The notes: generated by a model from the sequence alone, not told the origin. Positions 7,981 to 14,343 are shown, counted from the stretch's first letter. The stretch: 17,802 bases of DNA from Thermodesulfobacteriota bacterium (GCA_030017815.1 JASEGX010000020.1:1-17802), one strand, 5' to 3'. Translations and numbers: made by a program.

Positions 7981-8008
7981 TTATCGGCAGTATTAGTCTG
8001 AAACTTTA
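7981..8008 (-). promoter_or_regulatory. Sigma-28 (FliA) promoter for motAB
   Basis: Read on the minus strand, the site is TAAAGTTT, a 12-nt spacer, then GCCGATAA. Both boxes match the enterobacterial FliA consensus (TAAAGTTT-N11-GCCGATAA) exactly; only the spacer is one nucleotide longer. The -10 box ends 52 nt upstream of the motA ATG. It supports motAB being a late flagellar operon and predicts that fliA exists elsewhere in the genome. Confidence 0.72.
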
Positions 8009-8071
8009 GCCATCAAGTTTGAAGATTTGGTTGAAAGTTGCCGAAAGGTTTTAAAAGGAGTTTAAAGGGAG

Positions 8072-9049
8072 ATGGTTAATGACATGCCGGAATCTTTATC
8101 TTTTGTCCCTATCCCCCTCGAAACCCTTATTGAGGAAAGTTCTCCTGATTTTGATATTTATCTGCAGCAAGATAGCGGGGAGAAGGGGGTTGTGCTTTAT
8201 CGGGAGGCGAACCTCTTTTTATCCCATAATCAGTTGGTGCGCCTAAAACATAACGGAATTGATACGGTTTTTATCCGGGGTGCGGATAGAGGCAAACGGT
8301 TACGCTATATGGCCGGTCAGCTCCGGCAGGTGATGGAAAGACAGAATGTACCGGCATCAAAGAAGGCCGATATGATTTATGGCCTTAGCAAGGGCGTAGT
8401 AGAGAATGTCATGGAGGATCCGCGGATAGAGAACGTAGAGATATGCAAAGAAGTAGCTGCGCAGCATGTAGCCCTTATCATAAGCGATGATCTGGCTTTC
8501 CAGAACTTTTTTAAAATCATGTCTTATGATTATTATACGCACACTCATAGTGTGAATGTCTGCATTTTTGTAACGGCCTTACTCAAGGCCCTGAGATTGT
8601 GTGACGAACAGACTATGAAGGTACTGGGAATGGGGGCCTTGCTGCACGATGTAGGCAAGAGCCGTATAGATAAGGCCATTCTGAATAAACGGGGGCGGCT
8701 TACTCCGGAAGAGTTCGAGGAGATTAAAAAACATCCTGAACTGGGGTTTAAAATCGTACAGGATAGCTCGCCGCTGCCCGCGGCAGGCGCAAATATTATT
8801 CTGAATCACCATGAGAAATGCGATGGTTCAGGTTATCCCCGTGGCCTGAACGCCGACGAGATAGATGTATATTCAAAAATAACCTGCATAGTGGATATCT
8901 TTGATGCCCTGACCACAAATCGATGTTATAAAGATGCATTACCCGGTTTTTCAGCCCTGGAGATAATGCAAAATGAAATGAGGGATCAGGTGAATCAGGC
9001 CTTATTAAAGGAACTTATCATGTTAATCGGCAAAGTTTCCAGGGCATAG
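8072..9049 (+). CDS. HD-GYP domain cyclic di-GMP phosphodiesterase
   Basis: HD-GYP proteins hydrolyse c-di-GMP to pGpG or GMP and usually favour motility. The 325-residue protein has an N-terminal region of about 130 residues resembling the DUF3391-type accessory domain often found with HD-GYP, then the HD-GYP domain. Visible motifs are the Y-x-H-x-H-S segment (155-160), HD at 192-193 in 'LLHDVGKSRID', 'KKHPELG' (219-225), HH at 246-247 and the GYP signature in 'DGSGYPRGL' (251-259). All the metal-binding positions I can recognise are present, so it is probably active. AAGGAG at 8055-8060 supports ATG 8072; ATG 8084 is a possible alternative. It runs divergently from motAB and is followed after 12 nt by an HDOD gene, placing it with motility control. 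Confidence 0.93.
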   Translation: MVNDMPESLSFVPIPLETLIEESSPDFDIYLQQDSGEKGVVLYREANLFLSHNQLVRLKHNGIDTVFIRGADRGKRLRYMAGQLRQVMERQNVPASKKADMIYGLSKGVVENVMEDPRIENVEICKEVAAQHVALIISDDLAFQNFFKIMSYDYYTHTHSVNVCIFVTALLKALRLCDEQTMKVLGMGALLHDVGKSRIDKAILNKRGRLTPEEFEEIKKHPELGFKIVQDSSPLPAAGANIILNHHEKCDGSGYPRGLNADEIDVYSKITCIVDIFDALTTNRCYKDALPGFSALEIMQNEMRDQVNQALLKELIMLIGKVSRA

Positions 9050-9053
9050 GAGG
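9048..9053 (+). promoter_or_regulatory. Strong Shine-Dalgarno that sets the HDOD gene start at TTG 9062
   Basis: AGGAGG directly overlaps the stop codon of the HD-GYP gene and continues as AGGAGGTGGTGATT, close to a full anti-16S match. The in-frame GTGs at 9053 and 9056 overlap or abut it, so the TTG at 9062, 8 nt downstream, is the best start. Confidence 0.6.
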
Positions 9054-9061
9054 TGGTGATT

Positions 9062-10057
9062 TTGGACGGCAAAGATGATGTATGGGAGATAGACCTGGAT
9101 GACGATACGGAAAACAGTGATGAACTTAATCCTGCCGTCTTCAAGCTTATCTCTGAACAGATAGAGCAATTGCCTCCATTCCCGATGGTGGTTAATCATA
9201 TCCTGTCTATGATTGAGGATCCGAATGCCACGCTTGCCGACCTGTCCAGGGTTATTTTGAATGACCCGTCACTGACCGGCATGATATTGAAGGCTATAAA
9301 TTCTGCTTATTATGGATTTAACAGTAAAATATCAACAGTCTCACATGCTGTAAGTCTTTTGGGGTTCAATGAGGTAAAAAATCTGGCCTTAAGCCTGCCT
9401 ATCAATGACGCCCTTTTCGCTAAAACCAGGTCGTTTGGTCTTGGTCAGGCCGACTTATGGGTACACTCCGTAGGCGTGGGTATTTGTGGCCGTATGATAG
9501 GGGAGAAAGTGCGCTACCCTGTCCCCGAAGAGGCTTTTGTAGCCGGTCTGCTGCACGATATCGGGAAAAACCTGTTAAATGATGTATTCCCGGAGAGATT
9601 TGACCAGGCGCTGCACAGGGCAGAGGAACAACAACGGGCACTCGTGGATATTGAGCAGGAATTGTTAACTATTTCGCATGCTACAATCGGCTCCTGGCTG
9701 GCCCAACACTGGAAGCTGCCGGATACCTTGACTACTGCTATACAGAATCATCATCAGCCGCTTGCTACTATATCTGATGAGGATACCGGTATACGTCTGG
9801 AAGCCATAATTTTTTTGGCTGATTTTTTGGCTAAATTTCTTTCGCTGGGGTTTAGTGGTGATAGATACCCCCCTCGAATAAGGCCGGAAATCTTTAAACA
9901 TCTGGCTATTAAACCTGAAGATGTCATCTCTATCGCCGAGGGTGTGCAGAGGGATATGCAACCCACCTTACGGCCGTTTGGCCTGGAAATCGACTTGAAG
10001 CCGCTTACTACTGAAGACAAGACAAAGATGGCTGAGTTTTTTGCACCCCTGGATTAG
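9062..10057 (+). CDS. Stand-alone HDOD-domain protein
   Basis: HDOD domains are HD-related helical signalling modules common in Deltaproteobacteria and often tied to motility, c-di-GMP or cell-cycle control; most are thought to be non-enzymatic. The protein is 331 residues from TTG 9062 (334 if GTG 9053 were used). After an acidic N-terminal 25 residues, the HDOD core starts at 'QIEQLPPFPMVV' and has 'LNDPSLTGMILKAINSAYYG', 'EEAFVAGLLHDIGKNLL' with HD at about 165-166, and 'NHHQP' at about 229-233. The region beyond about residue 240 resembles the C-terminal extension of the HDOD kinase encoded at 1851-4427, so the two HDOD modules look paralogous. It begins 12 nt after the HD-GYP gene and is surely co-transcribed with it. 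A scaffold or allosteric partner role for that phosphodiesterase is an inference. Confidence 0.9.
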   Translation: MDGKDDVWEIDLDDDTENSDELNPAVFKLISEQIEQLPPFPMVVNHILSMIEDPNATLADLSRVILNDPSLTGMILKAINSAYYGFNSKISTVSHAVSLLGFNEVKNLALSLPINDALFAKTRSFGLGQADLWVHSVGVGICGRMIGEKVRYPVPEEAFVAGLLHDIGKNLLNDVFPERFDQALHRAEEQQRALVDIEQELLTISHATIGSWLAQHWKLPDTLTTAIQNHHQPLATISDEDTGIRLEAIIFLADFLAKFLSLGFSGDRYPPRIRPEIFKHLAIKPEDVISIAEGVQRDMQPTLRPFGLEIDLKPLTTEDKTKMAEFFAPLD

Positions 10058-10116
10058 CCCGACCTTCAATCCTTTTTGCTTGCTTTTTCGCCTAGGTCTA
10101 AGTAAATTTTGATAAA

Positions 10117-10275
10117 CTCGTAAAAAAGCCGTTTCACCGCTGAGTACGCAGAGCCCGCAGAGAGAACTTCATTTTCGTTATTGGTTGTTAGTTATTTGTT
10201 ACTCGAATAACGAATAACTTCATTCCTTATCTCGGCGTTCTCGGCGACCCTGCGGTAATTTTGACTTTTTACGAA
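10117..10275. repeat. MITE-like palindromic repeat with TCGTAAAAA ends
   Basis: The 235-nt gap between the HDOD gene and rsmI is mostly one imperfect palindrome. The outer arms pair TCGTAAAAA (10118-10126) with TTTTTACGA (10266-10274). Inner arms pair ACCGC at 10136 with GCGGT at 10252, then the periodic CGCAGAG-type sequence at 10147-10164 with CGGCGTTCTCGGCG at 10233-10246. The centre is a 7-bp-phased palindrome. A 12-nt end, TCGTAAAAAGTC, recurs at 13525-13536, which argues for a dispersed family. There is no ORF inside, so any mobility would need an enzyme supplied elsewhere. The flanks (10058-10116 and 10276-10292) show nothing beyond the rsmI ribosome site. Confidence 0.6.
10177..10218. 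repeat. 7-bp-phased palindrome at the centre of the 10117-10275 repeat
   Basis: Six consecutive heptamers can be read: GTTATTG, GTTGTTA, GTTATTT, GTTACTC, GAATAAC, GAATAAC. Units 3-4 and 5-6 form an almost loopless palindrome, matching at 12 of 14 positions. Confidence 0.55.
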
Positions 10276-10292
10276 GCCGTAGAGGTTGATTT

Positions 10293-11165
10293 TTGAAAGT
10301 GGAACCAGCTAACAAAGGCGTACTCTACATAGTTTCCACCCCTATTGGTAATCTGGAGGATATTACTCTACGGGCCCTCAGGATATTAAAGGAAGTGGAT
10401 ATAATCGCTGCCGAAGATACCCGGTGGACGCGCAAACTTCTTTCCCACTATCAGATTCACGTTCCTCTTATAAGCTGCCATGAACACAATCAGGTCGAAA
10501 AAAGTGAAGAGTTGTTAGAGAAGCTGCGGTCGGGTATTAAAGCAGCCCTGGTTACGGATGCGGGTACTCCTGGAATTTCGGATCCGGGTTATTATATCAT
10601 CCGTGTGGCTATAGAAAATGGAGTCAGGGTTGTCCCTGTTCCCGGGGTTTCGGCGGTTATTGCCGCCTTGAGTGTTTCGGGCCTGCCTGCAGATTCTTTC
10701 TCCTTCCTGGGTTTTTTGCCGCGGCAATCGTCCAGGCGTAAAGCTGTCTTACAGAAACTTCGTTACGAGAAAAGGACCTTTGTCATTTATGAAGCGCCTA
10801 AGCGGCTACTGGCTACTCTGCGGAATATTTTAGATGAGGCAGGAGACCGTAAAATGCTTCTGGCGAGAGAATTGACCAAGAAGTTCGAAGAACTGAAATG
10901 GGGTATGCTGAGCGAGGTTCTGGACGACCTGGAGGGAAGAGATATTCGGGGTGAAATCACGTTGGTATTTGACGGCTCAAGGGAGCAGGAAGTGCTTGAT
11001 GAGGATACAATACTTAATACTATCAGATGGTATCAAGAGAATACGGACTTAAAACTAAGCGGTATTGTCCGTAAGGTGGCTGAAGACCTCGGCGTTTCCA
11101 GGACAGAGGTGTATCGGCTGGGCTTAAAACTTAGGAAAGCTGATAAGCTCATGGCTGATGGCTGA
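10293..11165 (+). CDS. rsmI: 16S rRNA (cytidine-1402-2'-O)-methyltransferase RsmI
   Basis: RsmI uses S-adenosylmethionine to methylate the ribose of C1402 in the decoding centre of 16S rRNA. The 290-residue protein is full length and carries all the usual blocks: 'VSTPIGNLEDITLRAL' (14-29), 'AAEDTR' (39-44), 'SCHEHNQ' (61-67), 'VTDAGTPGISDPGY' (87-100), 'VPVPGVSAVIAALSVSGL' (113-130), 'FLGFLPR' (138-144), 'YEAPKRL' (166-172) and 'ARELTKKFEE' (191-200). The C-terminal 60 residues form the usual helical extension. TTG 10293 follows AGAGGT (10281-10286) at good spacing; GTG 10299 is an alternative. The last codons lie in a short ATGGCTG repeat that overlaps the possible upstream start of the HPr gene, so rsmI, HPr and EI are probably one transcript. 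Confidence 0.96.
   Translation: MKVEPANKGVLYIVSTPIGNLEDITLRALRILKEVDIIAAEDTRWTRKLLSHYQIHVPLISCHEHNQVEKSEELLEKLRSGIKAALVTDAGTPGISDPGYYIIRVAIENGVRVVPVPGVSAVIAALSVSGLPADSFSFLGFLPRQSSRRKAVLQKLRYEKRTFVIYEAPKRLLATLRNILDEAGDRKMLLARELTKKFEELKWGMLSEVLDDLEGRDIRGEITLVFDGSREQEVLDEDTILNTIRWYQENTDLKLSGIVRKVAEDLGVSRTEVYRLGLKLRKADKLMADG
11151..11164 (+). repeat. Two ATGGCTG heptamers at the rsmI / HPr junction
   Basis: ATGGCTG occurs twice in tandem, flanked by AGCT at 11146-11149 and AGCT at 11167-11170. It encodes the C-terminal Met-Ala-Asp-Gly of RsmI and creates an extra in-frame ATG (11158) for the HPr frame, which blurs the true HPr start. Confidence 0.4.
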
Positions 11166-11181
11166 AAGCTATAAGAGAATA

Positions 11182-11463
11182 ATGACTACTCCCAAAATCA
11201 GTAAGATGTGTACTATCAGGAATAAGCTTGGACTCCATGCCCGGGCGGCGGCCAAATTTGTACAGACGGCCTCCCGTTTTAAATGCGATGTCCGGCTGGC
11301 CAGAAATGGTGAGGAGACAGATGGTAAAAGTATTCTGGATATTTTGACCCTGGCCTGTCTTAGGGGTACGGAAGTCGAGATTAAAGCTGTGGGGGAGGAT
11401 GCGTCTGAGGCCGTCAGCGCCCTTGAAAAACTAATAAATGATAAGTTTGGGGAAGAACAGTGA
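11182..11463 (+). CDS. ptsH: Phosphocarrier protein HPr
   Basis: HPr accepts phosphate from PTS Enzyme I on a histidine and passes it to EIIA domains. The active-site motif 'NKLGLHARAAAKFV' places this histidine at H19 from ATG 11182, close to the usual position 15. The 'DGKSILDIL' motif provides the regulatory serine (equivalent of Ser46), so control by an HPr kinase is possible. I prefer ATG 11182 (93 residues): the alternative ATG 11158 adds eight residues that overlap the end of rsmI and come largely from the ATGGCTG repeat, with no ribosome site. The stop overlaps the GTG start of ptsI (GTGA). No EII permease is near, as is common in Deltaproteobacteria, where the PTS is thought to be largely regulatory. 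Confidence 0.93.
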   Translation: MTTPKISKMCTIRNKLGLHARAAAKFVQTASRFKCDVRLARNGEETDGKSILDILTLACLRGTEVEIKAVGEDASEAVSALEKLINDKFGEEQ

Positions 11464-13247
11464 AACGAGAAGCGGATAACGTCAAGATATTAAAGGGCGT
11501 CCCGGTTTTTCCGGGTATAGCCATCGGTAAGGCACTGCATATAGATCGCCGCAAGATCAAGGTGGTTTATGAATACCTCATGAACGATGAGCAGGTGGCG
11601 GCAGAGATCGTGCGTTTCAAGGAGGCAGTAGAGCAAGCACAACTGGCTCTCCTGGCCATTAAAGAAGAAATCCCGGAGGAGTTAAGAGATCACTGTTCTA
11701 TAATAGATAGCCACCTTCTGATCCTGAAAGATAAGATGCTTTATGACCAAACGCTTCGGATTATTGCTGAAGAGAAAATTAATGCGGAATGGGCACTTAA
11801 GAAGGCGTTGAAAGAAAGCCAGGCCATTTTCGAGCGTATCCAGGACGAGTACATCCGCAACCGTTTTCATGATGTGGAGTTTGTTACAGAGAGGTTATTA
11901 AGGGTTTTGACCGGCCATTCACTGGAGAGCCTGGCGGATATCGAAGATAATGTGATCATAGTAGCGCATGACCTTTCGCCGGCCGATACTACCCAGATGA
12001 AACCGGATAGGATTATGGCCTTTCTGACGGATATGGGCGGGCGGACTTCGCATACGGCTATAATCGCCCGTTCCCTGGGGATACCGGCCGTAGTTGGTCT
12101 GGAGACGATAACCGGCGTGGTTTCAAGTGGGGATCAGATAATCGTCGATGGTGTGACGGGTACGGTCATTGTTAATCCCCCGGAAGAGACTATTCAGGAA
12201 TACAGACAGAGGCAAAGCCGGTACGAAGATTATCGGATACAAACGGTCAAATACGGCCATCTCCAGGCAGAAACAATCGACGGCTATCAAATCAAGATAA
12301 AGGCCAACGTTGAATTTTTAGACGAACTGCCTTCTGTTCTGGAGTATGGCGCGGAAGGCATAGGACTGCTGCGCACGGAGTTTTTATACCTGAACCGTGA
12401 TGAATTGCCCACCGAAGAAATCCTTTTTAATGCCTATAGCGAGGTAGTGGAGCGCATTGCTCCTAACCCGGTGACTATACGTACACTGGATATAGGAGGG
12501 GATAAATTTGCTTCATCAATAAAGTGGGTAAGCGAATCAAACCCTGCCCTTGGACTTCGGGCCATCCGTTTTTGTCTGAGGGAGAAGGATATTTTCAAGG
12601 TTCAATTGCGCGCCTTGTTAAGGGCCGGTTGTTTTGGCGACTTGCGTATCATGTTTCCTATGATTTCCGGCAAGCAGGAGATAGTAGACGCCAAGCGTAT
12701 CTTGGAGGAGGCGTGTGAAGAATTGTATCGGGAGGGAATACCGTATAAGGAATCGGTCAAGATTGGCGCCATGATTGAAGTGCCGACGGCGGCAGCCATA
12801 GCCGACATCCTGGCCGAGGAAGTGGATTTCTTTAGCATCGGGACAAACGACCTTATTCAATATTCCCTGGCTATAGACCGGATAAATGAACACGTGGCTC
12901 ACCTTTATGAGCCGCTTCATCCCGGCGTTCTTCGTATGATAAAGCAGGTGGTGGAAGCCGGTCACCGCGGAGGCGTTGAAGTGGCCATGTGTGGAGAGAT
13001 GGCCGGTGAGGCGTCTTATATGCCTATTTTACTGGGACTGGGGCTTGATGAATTAAGTATGAATCCCCTGTCCGTTCCTCAGGCTAAACGTATTATTCGC
13101 ATGTCCACCATGGAAGAGGCTAATGAAGTGGTAAATGATATATTGCAATTTTCTACGGCTGATGAAATACACGCCTACTTAAAAACAAAATGGGCTAAAA
13201 GGTTCACGGAAGAATTTTTGTGGCCTTCTTCCCAATTCACACTTTAA
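11460..13247 (+). CDS. ptsI: PTS Enzyme I (phosphoenolpyruvate-protein phosphotransferase)
   Basis: Enzyme I transfers phosphate from phosphoenolpyruvate to HPr. The 595-residue protein is full length. The N-terminal HPr-binding domain (about 10-150) is followed by the swivelling phosphohistidine domain with 'DMGGRTSHTAIIARSLGIPAVVG', active H198, and by the PEP-binding barrel (about 260-560). The barrel has 'EGIGLLRTEFLYL', 'IRTLDIGGDKF', 'NPALGLRAIRF', 'MIEVPTAAAIAD', 'SIGTNDLIQYSLAIDR' and 'VAMCGEMAGE' with the catalytic cysteine. GTG 11460 overlaps the HPr stop, indicating translational coupling. The 3' end lies only 8 nt from the end of a converging small gene. With HPr it forms the general PTS phosphate relay, presumably feeding unlinked EIIA-type regulators. 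Confidence 0.97.
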   Translation: MKREADNVKILKGVPVFPGIAIGKALHIDRRKIKVVYEYLMNDEQVAAEIVRFKEAVEQAQLALLAIKEEIPEELRDHCSIIDSHLLILKDKMLYDQTLRIIAEEKINAEWALKKALKESQAIFERIQDEYIRNRFHDVEFVTERLLRVLTGHSLESLADIEDNVIIVAHDLSPADTTQMKPDRIMAFLTDMGGRTSHTAIIARSLGIPAVVGLETITGVVSSGDQIIVDGVTGTVIVNPPEETIQEYRQRQSRYEDYRIQTVKYGHLQAETIDGYQIKIKANVEFLDELPSVLEYGAEGIGLLRTEFLYLNRDELPTEEILFNAYSEVVERIAPNPVTIRTLDIGGDKFASSIKWVSESNPALGLRAIRFCLREKDIFKVQLRALLRAGCFGDLRIMFPMISGKQEIVDAKRILEEACEELYREGIPYKESVKIGAMIEVPTAAAIADILAEEVDFFSIGTNDLIQYSLAIDRINEHVAHLYEPLHPGVLRMIKQVVEAGHRGGVEVAMCGEMAGEASYMPILLGLGLDELSMNPLSVPQAKRIIRMSTMEEANEVVNDILQFSTADEIHAYLKTKWAKRFTEEFLWPSSQFTL

Positions 13248-13255
13248 AAGTATTA

Positions 13256-13510
13256 TCAGTCAGTGCCCCTTTTCAGGGTCTTCAGGCGGGTGCGCATCTT
13301 GGCGATTATATTTTGCATATCCACCTGGAGGTCAGCCATTTGTTGATGTCTTTTTTCGTAAACCCTTATAAGTTCACTTAACCAATATTCAGTAGCCTGT
13401 ATTTCACGTTCCCTGAGCTCGTTTTCAACCTTTCTTTTCATCTGTTCCATGAAGGCCTTGTCCATTGTCTGTATAATCCTTTCCGCTATTGAGATAATTT
13501 TTGTGGGCAC
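13256..13510 (-). CDS. Small coiled-coil protein, function unknown
   Basis: I do not recognise a family for this 84-residue ORF. The sequence is highly charged and predicted helical throughout: 'FMEQMKRKVENELRERE' leads into 'YWLSELIRVYEKRHQQM' and a heptad-like C-terminal stretch ending in Arg/Lys. There is no signal peptide or membrane segment. The GTG at 13510 starts just inside a repeat-derived region. The ATG at 13465 (69 residues) has a better ribosome site, GGAAAGGA about 11 nt upstream, and may be the real start. It converges on ptsI with an 8-nt gap and appears to stand alone. Amino-acid composition and the ribosome site favour a real gene, but this is not certain. Confidence 0.55.
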   Translation of the reverse strand: MPTKIISIAERIIQTMDKAFMEQMKRKVENELREREIQATEYWLSELIRVYEKRHQQMADLQVDMQNIIAKMRTRLKTLKRGTD

Positions 13511-13545
13511 GAGTATTGATGACCTCGTAAAAAGTCCATTTGCCG

Positions 13546-13578
13546 TTCGACAGGCTCACGGCCCTGAGCAAAGTCGAA
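13546..13578. repeat. REP-like stem-loop
   Basis: Nested arms TTCGAC (13546-13551) / GTCGAA (13573-13578) and GCTCA (13554-13558) / TGAGC (13565-13569) fold into a hairpin. It resembles the TTCGACAGGCTCA-type repetitive palindromes found between genes in many bacterial genomes. Confidence 0.6.
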
Positions 13579-13629
13579 AGGCTGCGTTGTCCACCAAGGC
13601 GGATCACTGCGGCGTAGCTATGGAAATAG

Positions 13630-13692
13630 TTCACTGTTTACCGTTCACCGTAAGTGCATGGTTTGTTAACGGACAACGGTCAACGGTTCACA
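13630..13692. repeat. 7-bp-phased imperfect palindrome (ACCGTTG/ACCGTTC units)
   Basis: The left arm (about 13630-13652) contains units such as GTTTACC and GTTCACC; the right arm (about 13669-13692) is its approximate reverse complement, about 17 of 23 positions. On the minus strand the right arm encodes the last residues (EPLTVVR) and stop codon of the zinc-ribbon gene. The unit is close to that of the prs leader palindrome at 17664-17724. Confidence 0.5.
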
Positions 13693-13854
13693 ACGGGTGA
13701 AGTCGATCTCCTTCTTACACTTCGGGCAGGCGTGCTTAACATCAAATTCATCTGAGAATATCTCCTTTTCCGCTCCACAGTTCGGGCACTTACATGTAAA
13801 TGAACTTAGATTCTTATTAGATTCAAATCCCGGGCAGTGCTTGGGGGTGGTCAT
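13666..13854 (-). CDS. Small zinc-ribbon protein
   Basis: This 62-residue soluble protein has two knuckles, 'CKCPNCGAEKEIFSDE' (C21, C23, C26) and 'CPKCKKEIDF' (C43, C46), expected to bind one zinc ion; C7 and C55 are extra cysteines. Its start is secure: ATG 13854 follows a strong GAGGAGG on the minus strand. The 'CPxCGxExEIFSDE' pattern resembles short zinc-ribbon proteins often seen in Deltaproteobacterial genomes, whose function I do not know. The C-terminal ten residues (from about TRCEPLTVVR) and the stop come from the 7-bp repeat, suggesting that the original end was replaced or extended by repeat insertion. It is divergent from the thiamine-binding operon. Confidence 0.82.
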   Translation of the reverse strand: MTTPKHCPGFESNKNLSSFTCKCPNCGAEKEIFSDEFDVKHACPKCKKEIDFTRCEPLTVVR

Positions 13855-13890
13855 CTCTGTTTCCTCCTCGGATGTCTTTCCTTAATAAAC

Positions 13891-13919
13891 ACTATACAAC
13901 AAATCTAAAATTTTTTAAG
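13891..13919 (-). promoter_or_regulatory. Possible promoter for the zinc-ribbon gene
   Basis: On the minus strand a -10-like TATAGT (13896-13891) lies about 16-17 nt downstream of a weak TTAAAA/CTTAAA -35-like sequence in an AT-rich stretch, about 37 nt before the ATG. It is a plausible sigma-70-type promoter, judged by eye. Confidence 0.35.
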
Positions 13920-13950
13920 ATGTTTCTTGGTATGACAGGATGTCCCGGGT

Positions 13951-13979
13951 TTGACAAAAAAACCGGTTTACAAATACCA
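13951..13979 (+). promoter_or_regulatory. Possible promoter for the thiamine-binding / polyferredoxin operon
   Basis: A perfect -35-like TTGACA occurs at 13951-13956, but the sequence 17-18 nt downstream (TACCAA region) is a poor -10. A perfect palindrome AAACCGGTTT (13960-13969) sits in the spacer and could be a regulator site. Confidence 0.3.
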
Positions 13980-13986
13980 AAATTAC

Positions 13987-14007
13987 ATCGTAACATAGGA
14001 ATACGAT
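13987..14007 (+). promoter_or_regulatory. Inverted repeat ATCGTA-N9-TACGAT upstream of the thiamine-binding gene
   Basis: Perfect 6-nt arms (13987-13992 and 14002-14007) lie 26 nt before the ATG, between the candidate promoter and the ribosome site AGGGGAGGGA. The size suits a dimeric repressor operator, but the regulator is unknown. Confidence 0.3.
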
Positions 14008-14032
14008 AACTTAATCAGGGGAGGGATGGATT

Positions 14033-14332
14033 ATGGCGCTTATGGAGTTAAGTGTGGTACCCCTTGGGTTAGGGACGCCCAGCGTCGGGGAGCACATCGC
14101 AGACATTCAAAGGGAACTGGCCAAGGGGGAATTACCTTATAACCTAACGGACATGGGGACAATTATTGAAGGCAGTGTATCAGATCTCTTATCCTTAGCG
14201 GCAAGGTTGCATGAGCTTCCTTTTGCCAGGGGTGTAAAGCGTGTGCAGACCGTGGTTATCATTGATGACCGGAGAGATAAAAAAGTCCTGTTAGATGATA
14301 AGGTGAAGTCGGTTCAGGCCAGATTGAAGTAG
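14033..14332 (+). CDS. MTH1187-family thiamine-binding protein
   Basis: The 99-residue protein has the family hallmarks: an N-terminal strand 'MELSVVPLGLGTPSVGEHIADIQREL', then 'PYNLTDMGTIIEGSVSDLLSLAARLHE', then 'GVKRVQTVVIIDDRRDK'. The family (Pfam Thiamine_BP, formerly DUF77) folds as a ferredoxin-like dimer or tetramer; its YkoF relatives bind thiamine or its HMP moiety. A very good ribosome site (AGGGGAGGGA, 14017-14026) precedes ATG 14033. It is the first gene of a compact three-gene operon with a CxxC microprotein and a membrane iron-sulfur protein. A role in thiamine homeostasis is family knowledge; why it is paired with redox proteins is not explained by the sequence. Confidence 0.9.
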   Translation: MALMELSVVPLGLGTPSVGEHIADIQRELAKGELPYNLTDMGTIIEGSVSDLLSLAARLHELPFARGVKRVQTVVIIDDRRDKKVLLDDKVKSVQARLK

Positions 14333-14343
14333 GAGTGAGGCGG

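Larger units (their letters stand above)
13523..13692. repeat. Composite intergenic repeat block (TCGTAAAAAGTC end, REP-like hairpin, 7-bp palindrome)
   Basis: The gap between two - strand genes holds three repeat types in a row. CCTCGTAAAAAGTCC at 13523-13537 matches the end of the 10117-10275 element; no second copy in opposite orientation is seen, so it is a half or decayed element. A REP-like hairpin follows at 13546-13578. Then 13630-13692 is an imperfect 7-bp-phased palindrome. Nothing in the block looks protein-coding apart from the end of the zinc-ribbon gene. Confidence 0.5.

Noticed and set aside
8028..8041. Sigma-54-like TTGG...TTGC before the HD-GYP gene
   Set aside because: GG and GC are 9 nt apart instead of 10 and the -24 box lacks the CAC, so the match is poor.
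10058..10116. Rho-independent terminator after the HDOD gene
   Set aside because: T-rich runs are present but I find no GC-rich stem in front of them.
13425..13634. 69-residue minus-strand ORF over the repeat block
   Set aside because: It is translated repeat DNA (TCGTAAAAAGTC element and REP hairpin) and overlaps the small coiled-coil gene in another frame.
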